27,873 nucleotides of DNA from Pseudomonadota bacterium. Its GTDB lineage: Bacteria > Pseudomonadota > Alphaproteobacteria > Rhizobiales > Xanthobacteraceae. The number at the start of each line of letters is the position of its first letter. The stretch's first letter is position 1. Under the pieces are notes generated by a model. That model saw only the letters and a program-made list of their open reading frames with translations. It was not told the origin of the DNA and did not search any database. Both the position numbers and the translations under genes were made by a program. This document shows, in pieces, positions 1 to 8,020 of this stretch. The DNA lies in the NCBI GenBank assembly GCA_023435725.1, contig JAEYRD010000034.1, positions 1 to 27,873 of the forward strand, written 5' to 3'.

Positions 1-1188
1 CCACGGCAGCGCCAGCAGCATGAGGAAGCCGGCAGCGCCCAGCGCGAGCCAGGTTCCCAGCCGCACATTCGCACGCTCGTCGAAAGCGGCACGATGCATC
101 AGCACCGTCATCGGAAAGTACAGCCACATGAAGTAGTATTGCCGCGCCAGGGGCGATGCCACCGTCATCAGGCAGAACAGGATGCCGAGCTCCTCGGCAT
201 CCGAGCGTGCCGTTCGCCGCGCTTGCCGTGGCATGACCGCGAGGAAGCCGAGGCCGAGCAACGCCGACAGTGCAAGCACGATCCAGTTCGCCGTCCTGTA
301 GTCGACGTCGATGACATTCATCGTGCGCGGCGGCTTGTTGGGATCTTCCTGATTGTAGTTGATCGGCCGGACTAGGCGGTGCGTCACCGCAATGAGCGAC
401 TGGTTGACCCACGACCAGTTCTGCTCATCGCGCTGGCCAAAGCCCTTTTCCGAGCTCGACCCGACCATGCCCTGATACCAGGTCGCAAGCTCGACCGCGT
501 TGCGCTCGAAGCCGCGAATTGGCGCCGGCACGACGTAGAGGAGGATGCCGGTGAAAGCAATCGTGCTGACGACGGCCGCCCATTTGCGACGCCAGACCAG
601 ATAGGGCAGCACTGCGACCGGAAACACCTTGATGGCCGTGGCGAGCGCGAACATGAACCCCGCAAGCCAGGACCGCTCATGCTGCAAGCACCAGAAACCC
701 CAGAGCATCATCGCCAGCAGGACGAGGTTGGGCTGGCCGAGGTCGAACATGTCGAAAACGAAGGTCACGGTGGCAAAGGCCGGCAGCGCCTCCAGCCAGG
801 GACCGGGCTTTCGTTCCGACCCCGTCATGACATTGGAGAGCGTCCCCGTGTACCACCACGCCACCGCGTTCAGGAGCGACAGCATCGCATAGAGCGCGAT
901 CTTGCCGAACCAGCTCGGGATCGCCAGCAGGATCGCCGGCAGCGGCGGATAGATGAACTCGAACTGTTGATTGAGATCGCTGGGATAGAGCGGCCCGCCA
1001 TGGAGCACCTGCTGTCCGGCCCAGTACCACAGCGCATAGTCCTTGGTTTTGCCGTGGCCGAATATCTCGGGACCAAGAACGTCCGCTGTCAGGATGAAGC
1101 AGCAGAACAGGAAAAGCAGGTCGAGCGGCGCACGCAACGACAGGCGTCTCGGCGCATCAGGTTTGGCAATCGGGTCGGTCGAGGTCAC
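1..1188 (-). CDS. GT87/DUF2029 family membrane glycosyltransferase (3' end beyond window)
   Basis: This minus-strand frame is open from the GTG at 1188 to the left edge, so the C-terminus is missing. I translated it by hand: it starts VTSTDPIAKPDAPRRL and is dominated by hydrophobic segments with short loops. GT87 hallmarks are visible: an early DYALWYWAGQQVLHGGPLY stretch carrying the likely catalytic Asp just after the first membrane span, then FIYPPLPAILL, and later LATAIKVFPVAVLPYLVWRR. Members of this family are polyprenyl-phosphate-mannose-dependent mannosyltransferases of the inner membrane; the actual sugar and acceptor here are unknown. The GTG was chosen because AGGA sits seven bases upstream. 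An in-frame GTG at 1254 lies inside a hairpin and is less likely. It probably follows the HerA-like gene in the same direction, with 154 bases between them. Confidence 0.82.
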   Translation of the reverse strand, partial: MTSTDPIAKPDAPRRLSLRAPLDLLFLFCCFILTADVLGPEIFGHGKTKDYALWYWAGQQVLHGGPLYPSDLNQQFEFIYPPLPAILLAIPSWFGKIALYAMLSLLNAVAWWYTGTLSNVMTGSERKPGPWLEALPAFATVTFVFDMFDLGQPNLVLLAMMLWGFWCLQHERSWLAGFMFALATAIKVFPVAVLPYLVWRRKWAAVVSTIAFTGILLYVVPAPIRGFERNAVELATWYQGMVGSSSEKGFGQRDEQNWSWVNQSLIAVTHRLVRPINYNQEDPNKPPRTMNVIDVDYRTANWIVLALSALLGLGFLAVMPRQARRTARSDAEELGILFCLMTVASPLARQYYFMWLYFPMTVLMHRAAFDERANVRLGTWLALGAAGFLMLLALPW

Positions 1189-1233
1189 GGTGCGATCCTG
1201 TGCGGCGGCGAAACAGGACGTAGCAGAACGGCG

Positions 1234-1300
1234 GGGGCTTGGAGAGCCCCTCACCTGAATTTGTGACGGTTGATCTCTCCCTCATGCGGAGAGAGAGATC
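1234..1300. repeat. Two small hairpins between the HerA-like gene and the GT87 gene
   Basis: A GC-rich hairpin (GGGGCT / AGCCCC, 1234-1250) and a second inverted repeat (GATCTCTC at 1272-1279 against GAGAGATC at 1293-1300) lie in the 154-base gap. Either could attenuate transcription leaving the HerA-like gene on the minus strand. Neither is followed by a T-run, so an intrinsic terminator is not demonstrated. The second resembles the CTCTCC...GGAGAG palindromes common in Bradyrhizobium intergenic DNA. Confidence 0.4.
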
Positions 1301-1342
1301 AGTCCATCCCGCGAACAGATTGCCTCAAATCGGGCATTCTGC

Positions 1343-2965
1343 CTATCGACGCAGCAATCCGCCGAGCGCGCCGCGGACCAGCGTACGGCCGATCGAGCCG
1401 CCGAGCTGGCCGCCGACCGACTTGCCGATATTGGCCGCCATCCCGCCGATCACCTGGTTGGTCACCGATCGCGTCACGTCGCGCGCAATGACCTGACCCG
1501 TCGACAAGCGGCCGCGCTTGACGTTGGTGCCGAAGATAGTGCCGACGATCGAGCCGATCTGGCCGAGGATGCCGCCGCCGCTTGCGCCGGCCGAACCATC
1601 CGCCGTCGCCGCAGTGTCGGCAATGCGCTTCTGAAGAATCTCGTAGGCGGACTCGGAATCGATAGCGGTGTCGTATTTGCCCTTCACCGGGCTTGCATCC
1701 ATGATTGCCTTGCGCTCTTCCGGCGTGATCGGTCCGATGCGAGCCGATGGCGGCCGGATCATCACCCGCTCAACCATCGCCGGCGTGCCGTTGCCTTCGA
1801 GGAAGGACACCAGCGCCTCGCCTTTGCCGAGCTCCATGATCACCTTGGCGGTATCGAGCTTCGGGTTGGGACGGAAGGTCTGGGCTGCGGCGGCGACCGC
1901 CTTCTGGTCGCGCGGAGTGAAGGCGCGCAGCGCGTGCTGCACCCGGTTGCCCAACTGCCCGAGCACGCGGTCGGGCACGTCGATCGGATTTTGCGTTACG
2001 AAGTAGACGCCAACGCCCTTGGAGCGGATCAGTCGCACCACCTGCTCGATCTTGTCCATCAGCGCCTTCGGCGCGTCGTTGAACAACAGATGCGCCTCGT
2101 CGAAGAAGAACACGAGCTTCGGCTTCGGCAGGTCGCCCGCCTCGGGCAGCTCCTCGAAGAGTTCTGACAGCATCCACAGCAGGAATGTCGCATAAAGCCG
2201 TGGACTCTGGAGCAGCTTGTCGGCGGCGAGGATGTTGATCATGCCGCGGCCGTCGCGGTCGGTCTTCATGAAGTCCTTCAGCGTCAGCGCCGGCTCGCCG
2301 AAGAATTTGGTGCCGCCCTGGTTCTCCAGCACCAGGAGCTGGCGCTGGATGGTGCCGACGGTCGCCTTGGTGACGTTGCCGAAGCCTTGCGCCTCCTTCT
2401 TGATATCGGCAAGCGGGCTTTCCTCGGCATCCGCCGCCTTCTTGCCGGCATCCGGCACGATGGCATCGAGCAGCGCGCGCAGATCCTTCATATCGATGAG
2501 GGTCAGGCCGTTGTCGTCGGCAACGCGGAAGGCGACGTTGAGCACGCCCTCCTGCACATCGTTCAGGTCGAGCATGCGTGCAAGCAGCAGCGGCCCCATT
2601 TCGGTGACGGTCGCCCGCACCGGATGGCCCTGCTCGCCAAAGACATCCCAGAACACCGTCGAGAATTGGTCGGGCTGGAACGTCAGCCCCATCTGCGTGG
2701 CGCGCTTGACGATGAAATCCTTGGCTTCGCCGATCTCGGAGATGCCGGAGAGGTCGCCCTTGATGTCGGCCGCGAAGACCGGAACACCGGCGCGCGCAAA
2801 TCCCTCCGCCATCACTTGCAGTGACACCGTCTTGCCGGTCCCGGTTGCCCCCGTGACGAGGCCGTGGCGATTGGCGAGCGCCAGTGTCAGCCATGCCTGC
2901 TCGTCTCCCTTGCCGACGAAGATCTTGTCGTCGGTGTCGCCGAGCTTGCTGTCCTGTGCGGTCAT
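1343..2965 (-). CDS. HerA-like ATPase/helicase, DUF853 family
   Basis: The 540-residue protein is a FtsK/HerA-superfamily P-loop ATPase. Walker A is GATGTGKT at residues 39-46. Walker B is LVFFFDEAHLLF at about 284-295, giving a DEAH signature. A further conserved block, YFVTQNPIDVPDRVLGQLGN, probably holds sensor and arginine-finger residues. The C-terminus is rich in Gly and hydrophobic residues (GSAGASGGGILGQIGSIVG onward), a usual DUF853 tail. These proteins are thought to be DNA translocases acting on chromosomal DNA, but no specific role is established for this subfamily and there is no NurA nuclease neighbour. I chose the ATG at 2965 (MTAQDSKLG) because GAGAG lies four bases upstream. 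A start 17 codons earlier (3016) is open but lacks a ribosome site. The gene is divergent from the small gene at 3316. Confidence 0.88.
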   Translation of the reverse strand: MTAQDSKLGDTDDKIFVGKGDEQAWLTLALANRHGLVTGATGTGKTVSLQVMAEGFARAGVPVFAADIKGDLSGISEIGEAKDFIVKRATQMGLTFQPDQFSTVFWDVFGEQGHPVRATVTEMGPLLLARMLDLNDVQEGVLNVAFRVADDNGLTLIDMKDLRALLDAIVPDAGKKAADAEESPLADIKKEAQGFGNVTKATVGTIQRQLLVLENQGGTKFFGEPALTLKDFMKTDRDGRGMINILAADKLLQSPRLYATFLLWMLSELFEELPEAGDLPKPKLVFFFDEAHLLFNDAPKALMDKIEQVVRLIRSKGVGVYFVTQNPIDVPDRVLGQLGNRVQHALRAFTPRDQKAVAAAAQTFRPNPKLDTAKVIMELGKGEALVSFLEGNGTPAMVERVMIRPPSARIGPITPEERKAIMDASPVKGKYDTAIDSESAYEILQKRIADTAATADGSAGASGGGILGQIGSIVGTIFGTNVKRGRLSTGQVIARDVTRSVTNQVIGGMAANIGKSVGGQLGGSIGRTLVRGALGGLLRR

Positions 2966-3315
2966 TATTCTCTCTGATCTCTCTGCCGGGTTTCGCGTAC
3001 TGAAACTCAAATGCACCAGTTCCCCAGTTTAACGCATGTCGTGCACCGATTAAAACCGTTCAACGCCCTCCGGGCATGCGACATTGTCGGAGAAGACGTC
3101 CAAGACATCCCCCGAAAGTAGGAAGGATGCGTTCGCACCGCGGCAATTTTTCGCCGATTCCGTCTCTGCTCTTGCTTCGCTGCAACACTTTACGAGTGTT
3201 CGAGGATGAATCGGAACGTTGCGTGCGTTCATCGCTTGAATTTCACATCGCACCGGATCAAGATCATTTTCGAAAAGAATACTCCGGCATGTGAACCGGC
3301 TGAGGGGCAGGCCAT
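2966..3315. other. Divergent intergenic region with no supported gene
   Basis: These 350 bases separate the minus-strand HerA-like gene from the plus-strand gene at 3316. Short open frames cross it on both strands, but none has a convincing ribosome site or recognisable protein. The stretch around 3240-3290 is AT-richer than the surroundings and is where promoters for the plus-strand genes would be expected. I could not assign -35/-10 boxes with confidence. Confidence 0.5.
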
Positions 3316-3681
3316 ATGGACGAACTGATCGGACGGCTGGCGACAAACGCCAGCATAGATAGTGCTGTCGCTGAAAAGACCGTCGGCATTATTCTGGGTT
3401 TCCTCCGCAACGAGGGCCCTTCCGACAGTGTCCAGGCCCTGATCGATCAGATTCCAGGTGCTGAAGCAGCAATCGAGGCGTCCAGGAGCGGCGGCGGACT
3501 GTCGCGGCTGATGGGCGGCGGCTTGATGGCCGTCGGCACGCGCCTGATGGGCCTGGGACTTGGCATGTCCGAGATTCAGAATGTCGCCCGTGAACTTTTC
3601 CGCTACGGCCGAGACAAAATCGGAGCGGATCAGATGGGCAAGATCATCGCGGGGACACCGGGCCTCAGCCAGTTCGCCTGA
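3316..3681 (+). CDS. Small DUF2267/DUF2780-like protein of unknown function
   Basis: The product has 121 residues. The N-terminal half (MDELIGRLATNASID... to about 55) is predicted helical, and the pattern VAEKTVGIILGFLRNEGP followed by VQALIDQIPGAEAAI resembles DUF2267/DUF2780 proteins, where a helical bundle precedes a Gly-rich linker. Residues 58-82 (SGGGLSRLMGGGLMAVGTRLMGLGLG) form that Gly/Met/Leu-rich segment, which could be amphipathic or membrane-associated. The last 35 residues are helical again. There is no signal peptide and no catalytic motif. GAGGGG precedes the ATG by about ten bases. Only 26 bases separate it from the next gene, so the two probably form an operon. Function is unknown; the family assignment is from memory of the pattern. 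Confidence 0.72.
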   Translation: MDELIGRLATNASIDSAVAEKTVGIILGFLRNEGPSDSVQALIDQIPGAEAAIEASRSGGGLSRLMGGGLMAVGTRLMGLGLGMSEIQNVARELFRYGRDKIGADQMGKIIAGTPGLSQFA

Positions 3682-3707
3682 GAGCCACGCATTTCATATC
3701 GAGTATC

Positions 3708-4115
3708 ATGACATATCCGATCTCCGAGATTGAGGGCCTGTCGACCTTTGCCGCCAACAAGTTGAAGGCGGAAGGTATCCGCACCACCGATGCACTGCTC
3801 GAGGCAGCCAGCACCGTGAAGGGCCGCAAGGCGCTCTCCGCCAAGACCGGCATCAGCGAGCAGCAACTGCTGGAGTGGGCCAACGTCTCCGACTACATGC
3901 GCATCCCCGGCATGGGCAGGGCCAAGGTTGGCCTGGTCCGCGCCGCCGGCGTCGCCACCGTGCGCGAACTCGCTTATCGGAATCCGGCAAGGCTCGCCCA
4001 GAGCATGAGAGACGCCAACGAGAAGAGGAAACTCGTCCGCATCCTGCCCTCGGAGAAATCGGTCGGCGACATCATCGCCAAGGCGAAGAAGTTGCCGCCG
4101 AAAATCACGTATTAG
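3708..4115 (+). CDS. DUF4332 helix-hairpin-helix protein
   Basis: The 135-residue protein has two helix-hairpin-helix-like modules: ISEIEGLSTFAANKLKAEGI at residues 5-24, and MRIPGMGRAKVGLVRAAGV at about 64-82. Each has the Gly-containing turn typical of DNA-binding HhH motifs. A basic C-terminal segment ends in KAKKLPPKITY. This arrangement matches DUF4332, a family related to nucleic-acid-binding HhH domains whose cellular role is not established. The preceding small gene is probably cotranscribed. The frame is well conserved in character through to its TAG stop, and no domain seems to be missing. Binding to nucleic acid is inferred from the fold, not shown. Confidence 0.82.
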   Translation: MTYPISEIEGLSTFAANKLKAEGIRTTDALLEAASTVKGRKALSAKTGISEQQLLEWANVSDYMRIPGMGRAKVGLVRAAGVATVRELAYRNPARLAQSMRDANEKRKLVRILPSEKSVGDIIAKAKKLPPKITY

Positions 4116-4199
4116 GCGGCGGCACCTCTTTCCACGAACAACGCGCCTACATCCTCGCCGGGACGAGGCGGGGCGGTGGTACACCGCTGTTTCAACATC

Positions 4200-4277
4200 G
4201 TCATTGCGAGCGCAGCGAAGCAATCCAGAAACTTTCCGCGGCAGCAGCCTGGATTGCTTCGCTGCGCTCGCAATGAC
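4200..4277. repeat. Perfect 29-bp inverted repeat (dispersed palindromic element)
   Basis: The left arm (4200-4228, starting GTCATTGCGAGCGCAGCGAA) and right arm (4249-4277, ending CGCTGCGCTCGCAATGAC) are exact reverse complements over 29 bases and flank a 20-base spacer. Both arms read in some frames as the spurious peptides CERSEAIQ and WIASLRSQ, which I recall as very common in translated Bradyrhizobium and related genomes. It is therefore a dispersed REP/MITE-like element rather than a local terminator. It lies 71 bases before the chosen folP start. Confidence 0.9.
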
Positions 4278-4348
4278 CGCGTCTGGGCATGTCGGGAGTG
4301 GCCAATCCCGTCTTGACTCCCCTTCCCCGACCGCGCAAAGCGGGCCGC

Positions 4349-5209
4349 ATGAATGCCTTGCCCTCCCCATCCGTCCCGCCGGCCGGCTCGGCCGGGTCTG
4401 ACGTGCTGCGGACGCTGCTGGAACGACCGATTCCAGCGGTGATGGGCGTGCTCAATGTCACGCCGGATTCCTTTTCCGATGGCGGCGAGTTCATCTCGCC
4501 CGATCGGGCGCTCGAGCGGGCGCGGGCGATGATTTCGGCCGGCGTCGACATCATCGATATCGGCGCCGAGTCCACCCGCCCCTACACGGGCGCCCGGCCG
4601 GTCACGGCTGACGATGAGCTCACTCGCCTGAGGCCGGTGCTGGCCGACGTGGTGGCGCTCGGCGCGCCGGTGTCGATCGACAGCATGAAGGCTGAAGTCG
4701 TGGCTTTCGCGCTCGACCAGGGCGTTGCGATCGCCAACGACGTCTGGGGCCTGCAGCGCGACGCCGCCATGGCGCCGCTGGTCGCTGCCAAGGGCGTCCC
4801 CGTCATCGTCATGCACAACCGCGACAGCGCCGATCCCGCCATCGACATCGTCGCGGACATGAAGGCGTTCTTCCAACGCTCGCTCGACATCGCTGCACAG
4901 GCCGGCATCGCGCGGGACAAGATCGTGCTCGACCCCGGCATCGGCTTCGGCAAGACCGCAGAGCAGAGCATGGCCGCGCTGGCACGGCTGCATGAATTCG
5001 AAACGTTCGGCCTGCCGATCCTGGTCGGCGCTTCGCGCAAGCGCTTCATCGCCTCGGTCTCGCCGTCCGAGCCCAAGGAACGGCTTGCCGGCTCGATCGC
5101 CGCACATCTCATCGCTGCGCAGCGCGGCGCGAAGATCATCCGCACCCATGACGTCGCCGAAACCCTGCAGGCCCTGCGGGTGGCACACGCTATCGAGAGC
5201 AAGCAATGA
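4349..5209 (+). CDS. folP: Dihydropteroate synthase
   Basis: FolP condenses p-aminobenzoate with 6-hydroxymethyl-7,8-dihydropterin diphosphate to make 7,8-dihydropteroate in the cytoplasm; it is the sulfonamide target. The 286-residue protein shows the full set of TIM-barrel motifs: VMGVLNVTPDSFSDGG, DIIDIGAESTRP, VSIDSMKAEV, ANDVWGLQRD, VIVMHNRD, IVLDPGIGFGKT and the diphosphate-binding LVGASRKRFI. The ATG at 4349 leaves a normal-length N-terminus. An upstream in-frame ATG at 4289 would add 20 Pro/Arg-rich residues next to the inverted repeat and has no ribosome site. The stop overlaps the folB start (ATGA), so the two are translationally coupled. Complete, with no oddities. Confidence 0.96.
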   Translation: MNALPSPSVPPAGSAGSDVLRTLLERPIPAVMGVLNVTPDSFSDGGEFISPDRALERARAMISAGVDIIDIGAESTRPYTGARPVTADDELTRLRPVLADVVALGAPVSIDSMKAEVVAFALDQGVAIANDVWGLQRDAAMAPLVAAKGVPVIVMHNRDSADPAIDIVADMKAFFQRSLDIAAQAGIARDKIVLDPGIGFGKTAEQSMAALARLHEFETFGLPILVGASRKRFIASVSPSEPKERLAGSIAAHLIAAQRGAKIIRTHDVAETLQALRVAHAIESKQ

Positions 5210-5574
5210 CCGACACGATCTTCGTCACCGGACTGTCGATCCATGCTCGCCATGGTGTGATGGATCACGAAACCGAAGTCGGCCAGCGTTTTGTCATTGA
5301 TCTCGAACTCTATACCGACCTGTCGGAGCCTTCGCGCTCCGACCGCCTCGCCGATACGGTGTCCTACGCCGAAGTTGTGGCGACCACGACGGCGGCGTTC
5401 AAGAACACCAATTACAAGCTGCTGGAGCGCGCAGCCGGCGCGGTCGCCGACGCCATCCTGTCGCACTTCCCGCGCATCCGCGCCGTGAAGATCACCGTGC
5501 ACAAGCCGCATGCGCCGATCGCCGCGATCTTCGACGACGTCGGCATCATGCTGACGCGCTCGCGGCATCCGTGA
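5206..5574 (+). CDS. folB: Dihydroneopterin aldolase
   Basis: FolB cleaves 7,8-dihydroneopterin to 6-hydroxymethyl-7,8-dihydropterin and glycolaldehyde, supplying the substrate of FolK. The 122-residue length is normal for this tunnelling-fold enzyme. Conserved features are GLSIHARHGVMDHETEVGQRF near the N-terminus (with the substrate-contacting Glu), DTVSYAEVV in the middle, and the LLERAAGAVADAIL helix followed by VKITVHKPHAPI, whose Lys is the expected catalytic residue. The start overlaps the folP stop by four bases and the folK start follows its stop by one base, so the three form one translational unit. Confidence 0.95.
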   Translation: MTDTIFVTGLSIHARHGVMDHETEVGQRFVIDLELYTDLSEPSRSDRLADTVSYAEVVATTTAAFKNTNYKLLERAAGAVADAILSHFPRIRAVKITVHKPHAPIAAIFDDVGIMLTRSRHP

Positions 5575-5575
5575 C

Positions 5576-6067
5576 ATGGGAAACGTGCTGATCGCACTCG
5601 GCGGCAATGTCGGCGATGTTCGCGCGACATTCCGGAAGGCGATCGCCCACATTTGCGGCATGGCGCAGGGCGTGCTGATCGCGCGCTCGTCCGACTATGC
5701 GACACCGCCCTGGGGCGACGAGGACCAGGCCCGCTTCATCAACGCCTGCATCGAGATCGAGACCAGCCTCGATCCGCATGCGCTGCTGTTCGTGATGCAG
5801 AAGGTCGAGCAGAAATTCGGTCGCACACGGGACAAGGAGCGGCGCTGGGGCCCGCGCACGCTCGATCTCGACATGATCGCCTATGACGATGTCAGCTTGC
5901 AGAAGCCGGACCTGACGCTGCCGCATCCGCGCCTGTTCGAACGTGCCTTCGTGCTGGTGCCGCTCGCCGAAATCGCGCCCGACCGCGTGATATCGGGCAT
6001 TCGTGTGCGCGACGGGCTCGCCAGCGTCTCGACGCAAGGCATTGAGCGGCTTCCGGATACCGGTTAA
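5576..6067 (+). CDS. folK: 2-amino-4-hydroxy-6-hydroxymethyldihydropteridine diphosphokinase
   Basis: FolK transfers pyrophosphate from ATP to 6-hydroxymethyl-7,8-dihydropterin, making the substrate of FolP. In 163 residues the family signatures are clear: VLIALGGNVGDVRATF at the N-terminus, FINACIEIET, VEQKFGRTRDKERRWGPRTLDLDMI (containing the RWGPRxxDLD signature with the Mg-binding Asp pair), and LPHPRLFERAFVLVPLAEIAPD. The ATG lies one base after the folB stop, and initiation is probably coupled because no strong ribosome site is visible. It closes the fol group; the next gene begins 81 bases later. Confidence 0.95.
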   Translation: MGNVLIALGGNVGDVRATFRKAIAHICGMAQGVLIARSSDYATPPWGDEDQARFINACIEIETSLDPHALLFVMQKVEQKFGRTRDKERRWGPRTLDLDMIAYDDVSLQKPDLTLPHPRLFERAFVLVPLAEIAPDRVISGIRVRDGLASVSTQGIERLPDTG

Positions 6068-6148
6068 CCAAAAACAACCGTTTGCAGGAACGGCCGACCG
6101 TGGCAATTTCGCCGCCGAATAACGAAGCCTTTGGGAGCCCCTCGCCGC

Positions 6149-8020
6149 ATGACCTCCGTGACCGACGACCTGCCGCTGGCGGCCGATTTTCCCAAGGCGA
6201 CCGTCGAAGACTGGCGCAAGCTGGTCGATGGCGTGCTGAAGGGCGCGCCGTTCGAGAAGCTGGTCGGCAAGACCTATGACGGCTTGAAGATCGATCCGCT
6301 CTACCCACGCGCCAAGGGCGTTGCGCCCGTGGTGGGACGGCCGGCGGCTGTGCCATGGCAGATCATGCAGCGGATCGACCATCCGGATGCGGCGGCCGCG
6401 AACGCGCAAGCGCTGACCGATCTCGAAAATGGTGCGACGGGGCTTGCGCTGGTGTTCGCCGGCGGCAATGGCGCTCGTGGTTTCGGCCTGGAACCGACGG
6501 CCGATGCGGTCGCGAAGGTCTTGAAAGACATTCATCTCGATGCCGGCATCGGCATCGAGCTCCAGATCGGTCCGCAATCGCGCATGGCTGCGATCCATGT
6601 CGCGGAATATGTGAAGAGCAAGGGCCTCGATCCTACGGTCTGCGACATCCGCTTCGGGCTCGATCCGCTCGCGGCTTGCGCGGTGTGGGGCCATAGCCCT
6701 TATACGTGGGACGAGATCGTTCCGGCGGTAACCGATGGCATCAAGGGCCTCGCCGCGCTCGGCTTCAAAGGGCCGTTCGCTTCCGCCGACGGACGCGTGA
6801 TTCATGATGCGGGCGGCTCCGAGGTGCAGGAACTCGCCTTCGTGCTCGCCTGCGGTATCGCCTATTTGCGCGCGATCGAAGGCGCCGGCATTCCGCTGGA
6901 ACAGGCACAGGGCATGATCTATGCGCGGCTTGCCGCAGATGCCGACCAGTTCTTGACCATGGCAAAGTTCCGCGCGTTGCGACTGCTTTGGGCGCGCATC
7001 GAAACGGCGTGCGGATTGACACCGAAGCCGCTGTTCATCGCCGCCGACACCGCCTGGCGCATGCTGACGCAGCGCGACCCCTACGTGAACATGCTGCGCG
7101 CGACCATCGCCACGTTTGCCGCGGGGCTCGCCGGTGCCAACGCGATCACGGTGCTCCCACATACGCTGGCGCTCGGGCTGCCCGATCCGTTCGCGCGTCG
7201 CGCGGCGCGCAACACGCAGCTTCTGCTGCTGGAAGAAAGCAACCTCGCCAAGGTCAGCGATCCCGCGGCCGGCTCCGGCGGCATCGAGACGCTCACGGCG
7301 CAGCTCTGCGACGCGGCATGGGCGTTGTTCCAGGAGAGCGAGAAAGCCGGCGGCGCCTTCGCCGCGCTTCAGCAGGGCCTGTTCCAGCGCAAGATCGCGG
7401 CCGCGCGAAAAGCGCGTGACGCGAACATCGCAAAACGCCGCGACGTGCTGACCGGTGCGAGCGAGTTTCCAAACCTTCATGAGCGCGAAACGGCGGTGCT
7501 GAAGGCGACGCCGATCACGCTCGCACCATACGGCGAGCAGAAATACAAGTTCGATGCTCTACCGCCGATCCGGCTGGCGGAACCGTTCGAAGCACTGCGC
7601 GACAAATCCGACGCGGCGCTGAAGGCGCGCGGTGCGCGGCCAAAAGTGTTCCTGGCCAATCTCGGGACGCCCGCCGATTTCACGGCGCGCGCCACCTTCG
7701 CCAAGAGCTTCTTCGAGGCCGGCGGCATCGAGGCCGTCGACAGCGAAGGCTTTGCCGATCCAGCCAAGTTAGCTGCCGCCTTCAAGGCCTCCGGCGCCGC
7801 GTTCGCCTGCCTCTGTTCCAGCGACAAGGTCTATGCGGAACACGCCGAACCCGCGGCGAAGGCCCTGCAAACGGCCGGCGCGCAACATATTTATCTGGCA
7901 GGCCGTCCGACTGATGCCGAGGCGGCCCTCCGTGCGGCCGGTGTCACGGGCTTCGTCTTCGCCGGTGGCGATGCGCTTGCCACGCTGCAGGACGCCTATC
8001 GACGGATGGAGCAGGCATGA
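6149..8020 (+). CDS. mutA: Methylmalonyl-CoA mutase small (beta) subunit, non-catalytic
   Basis: The 623-residue protein belongs to the methylmalonyl-CoA mutase family but is the structural partner of the catalytic subunit encoded at 8505. The TIM-barrel part includes YDGLKIDPLYPRAKG near the N-terminus, RPAAVPWQIMQRIDHPD, and the late-barrel block RRAARNTQLLLLEESNLAKV, AAGSGGIETLT. The C-terminal Rossmann-like domain (RPKVFLANLGTPADFTARA... to the end) lacks the DxHxxG cobalamin motif, as expected for the non-catalytic subunit. I chose ATG 6149 because GGGAG lies about 11 bases before it; a TTG six codons earlier is also open. The stop overlaps the next start (ATGA). Confidence is high for family and subunit type. 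Confidence 0.93.
   Translation: MTSVTDDLPLAADFPKATVEDWRKLVDGVLKGAPFEKLVGKTYDGLKIDPLYPRAKGVAPVVGRPAAVPWQIMQRIDHPDAAAANAQALTDLENGATGLALVFAGGNGARGFGLEPTADAVAKVLKDIHLDAGIGIELQIGPQSRMAAIHVAEYVKSKGLDPTVCDIRFGLDPLAACAVWGHSPYTWDEIVPAVTDGIKGLAALGFKGPFASADGRVIHDAGGSEVQELAFVLACGIAYLRAIEGAGIPLEQAQGMIYARLAADADQFLTMAKFRALRLLWARIETACGLTPKPLFIAADTAWRMLTQRDPYVNMLRATIATFAAGLAGANAITVLPHTLALGLPDPFARRAARNTQLLLLEESNLAKVSDPAAGSGGIETLTAQLCDAAWALFQESEKAGGAFAALQQGLFQRKIAAARKARDANIAKRRDVLTGASEFPNLHERETAVLKATPITLAPYGEQKYKFDALPPIRLAEPFEALRDKSDAALKARGARPKVFLANLGTPADFTARATFAKSFFEAGGIEAVDSEGFADPAKLAAAFKASGAAFACLCSSDKVYAEHAEPAAKALQTAGAQHIYLAGRPTDAEAALRAAGVTGFVFAGGDALATLQDAYRRMEQA

Noticed and set aside
94..1266. Plus-strand open frames opposite the GT87 gene (for example 379-1266)
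   Set aside because: They give Arg/His/Gln-rich translations typical of the antisense of a GC-rich gene; the minus strand encodes a coherent membrane glycosyltransferase.
3205..3235. EcfG-type general-stress promoter (GGAAC...CGTT) upstream of 3316
   Set aside because: GGAAC is present but the CGTT that follows is only 8 bases away; at 16-17 bases there is no match.
3050..3346. Small minus-strand frame in the HerA/3316 intergenic region
   Set aside because: It overlaps the start of the gene at 3316, has no ribosome site and no recognisable protein pattern.
5546..7480. 644-codon minus-strand frame opposite folK/mutA
   Set aside because: Arg/His-rich antisense shadow; the plus strand carries clear FolK and MutA motifs throughout.
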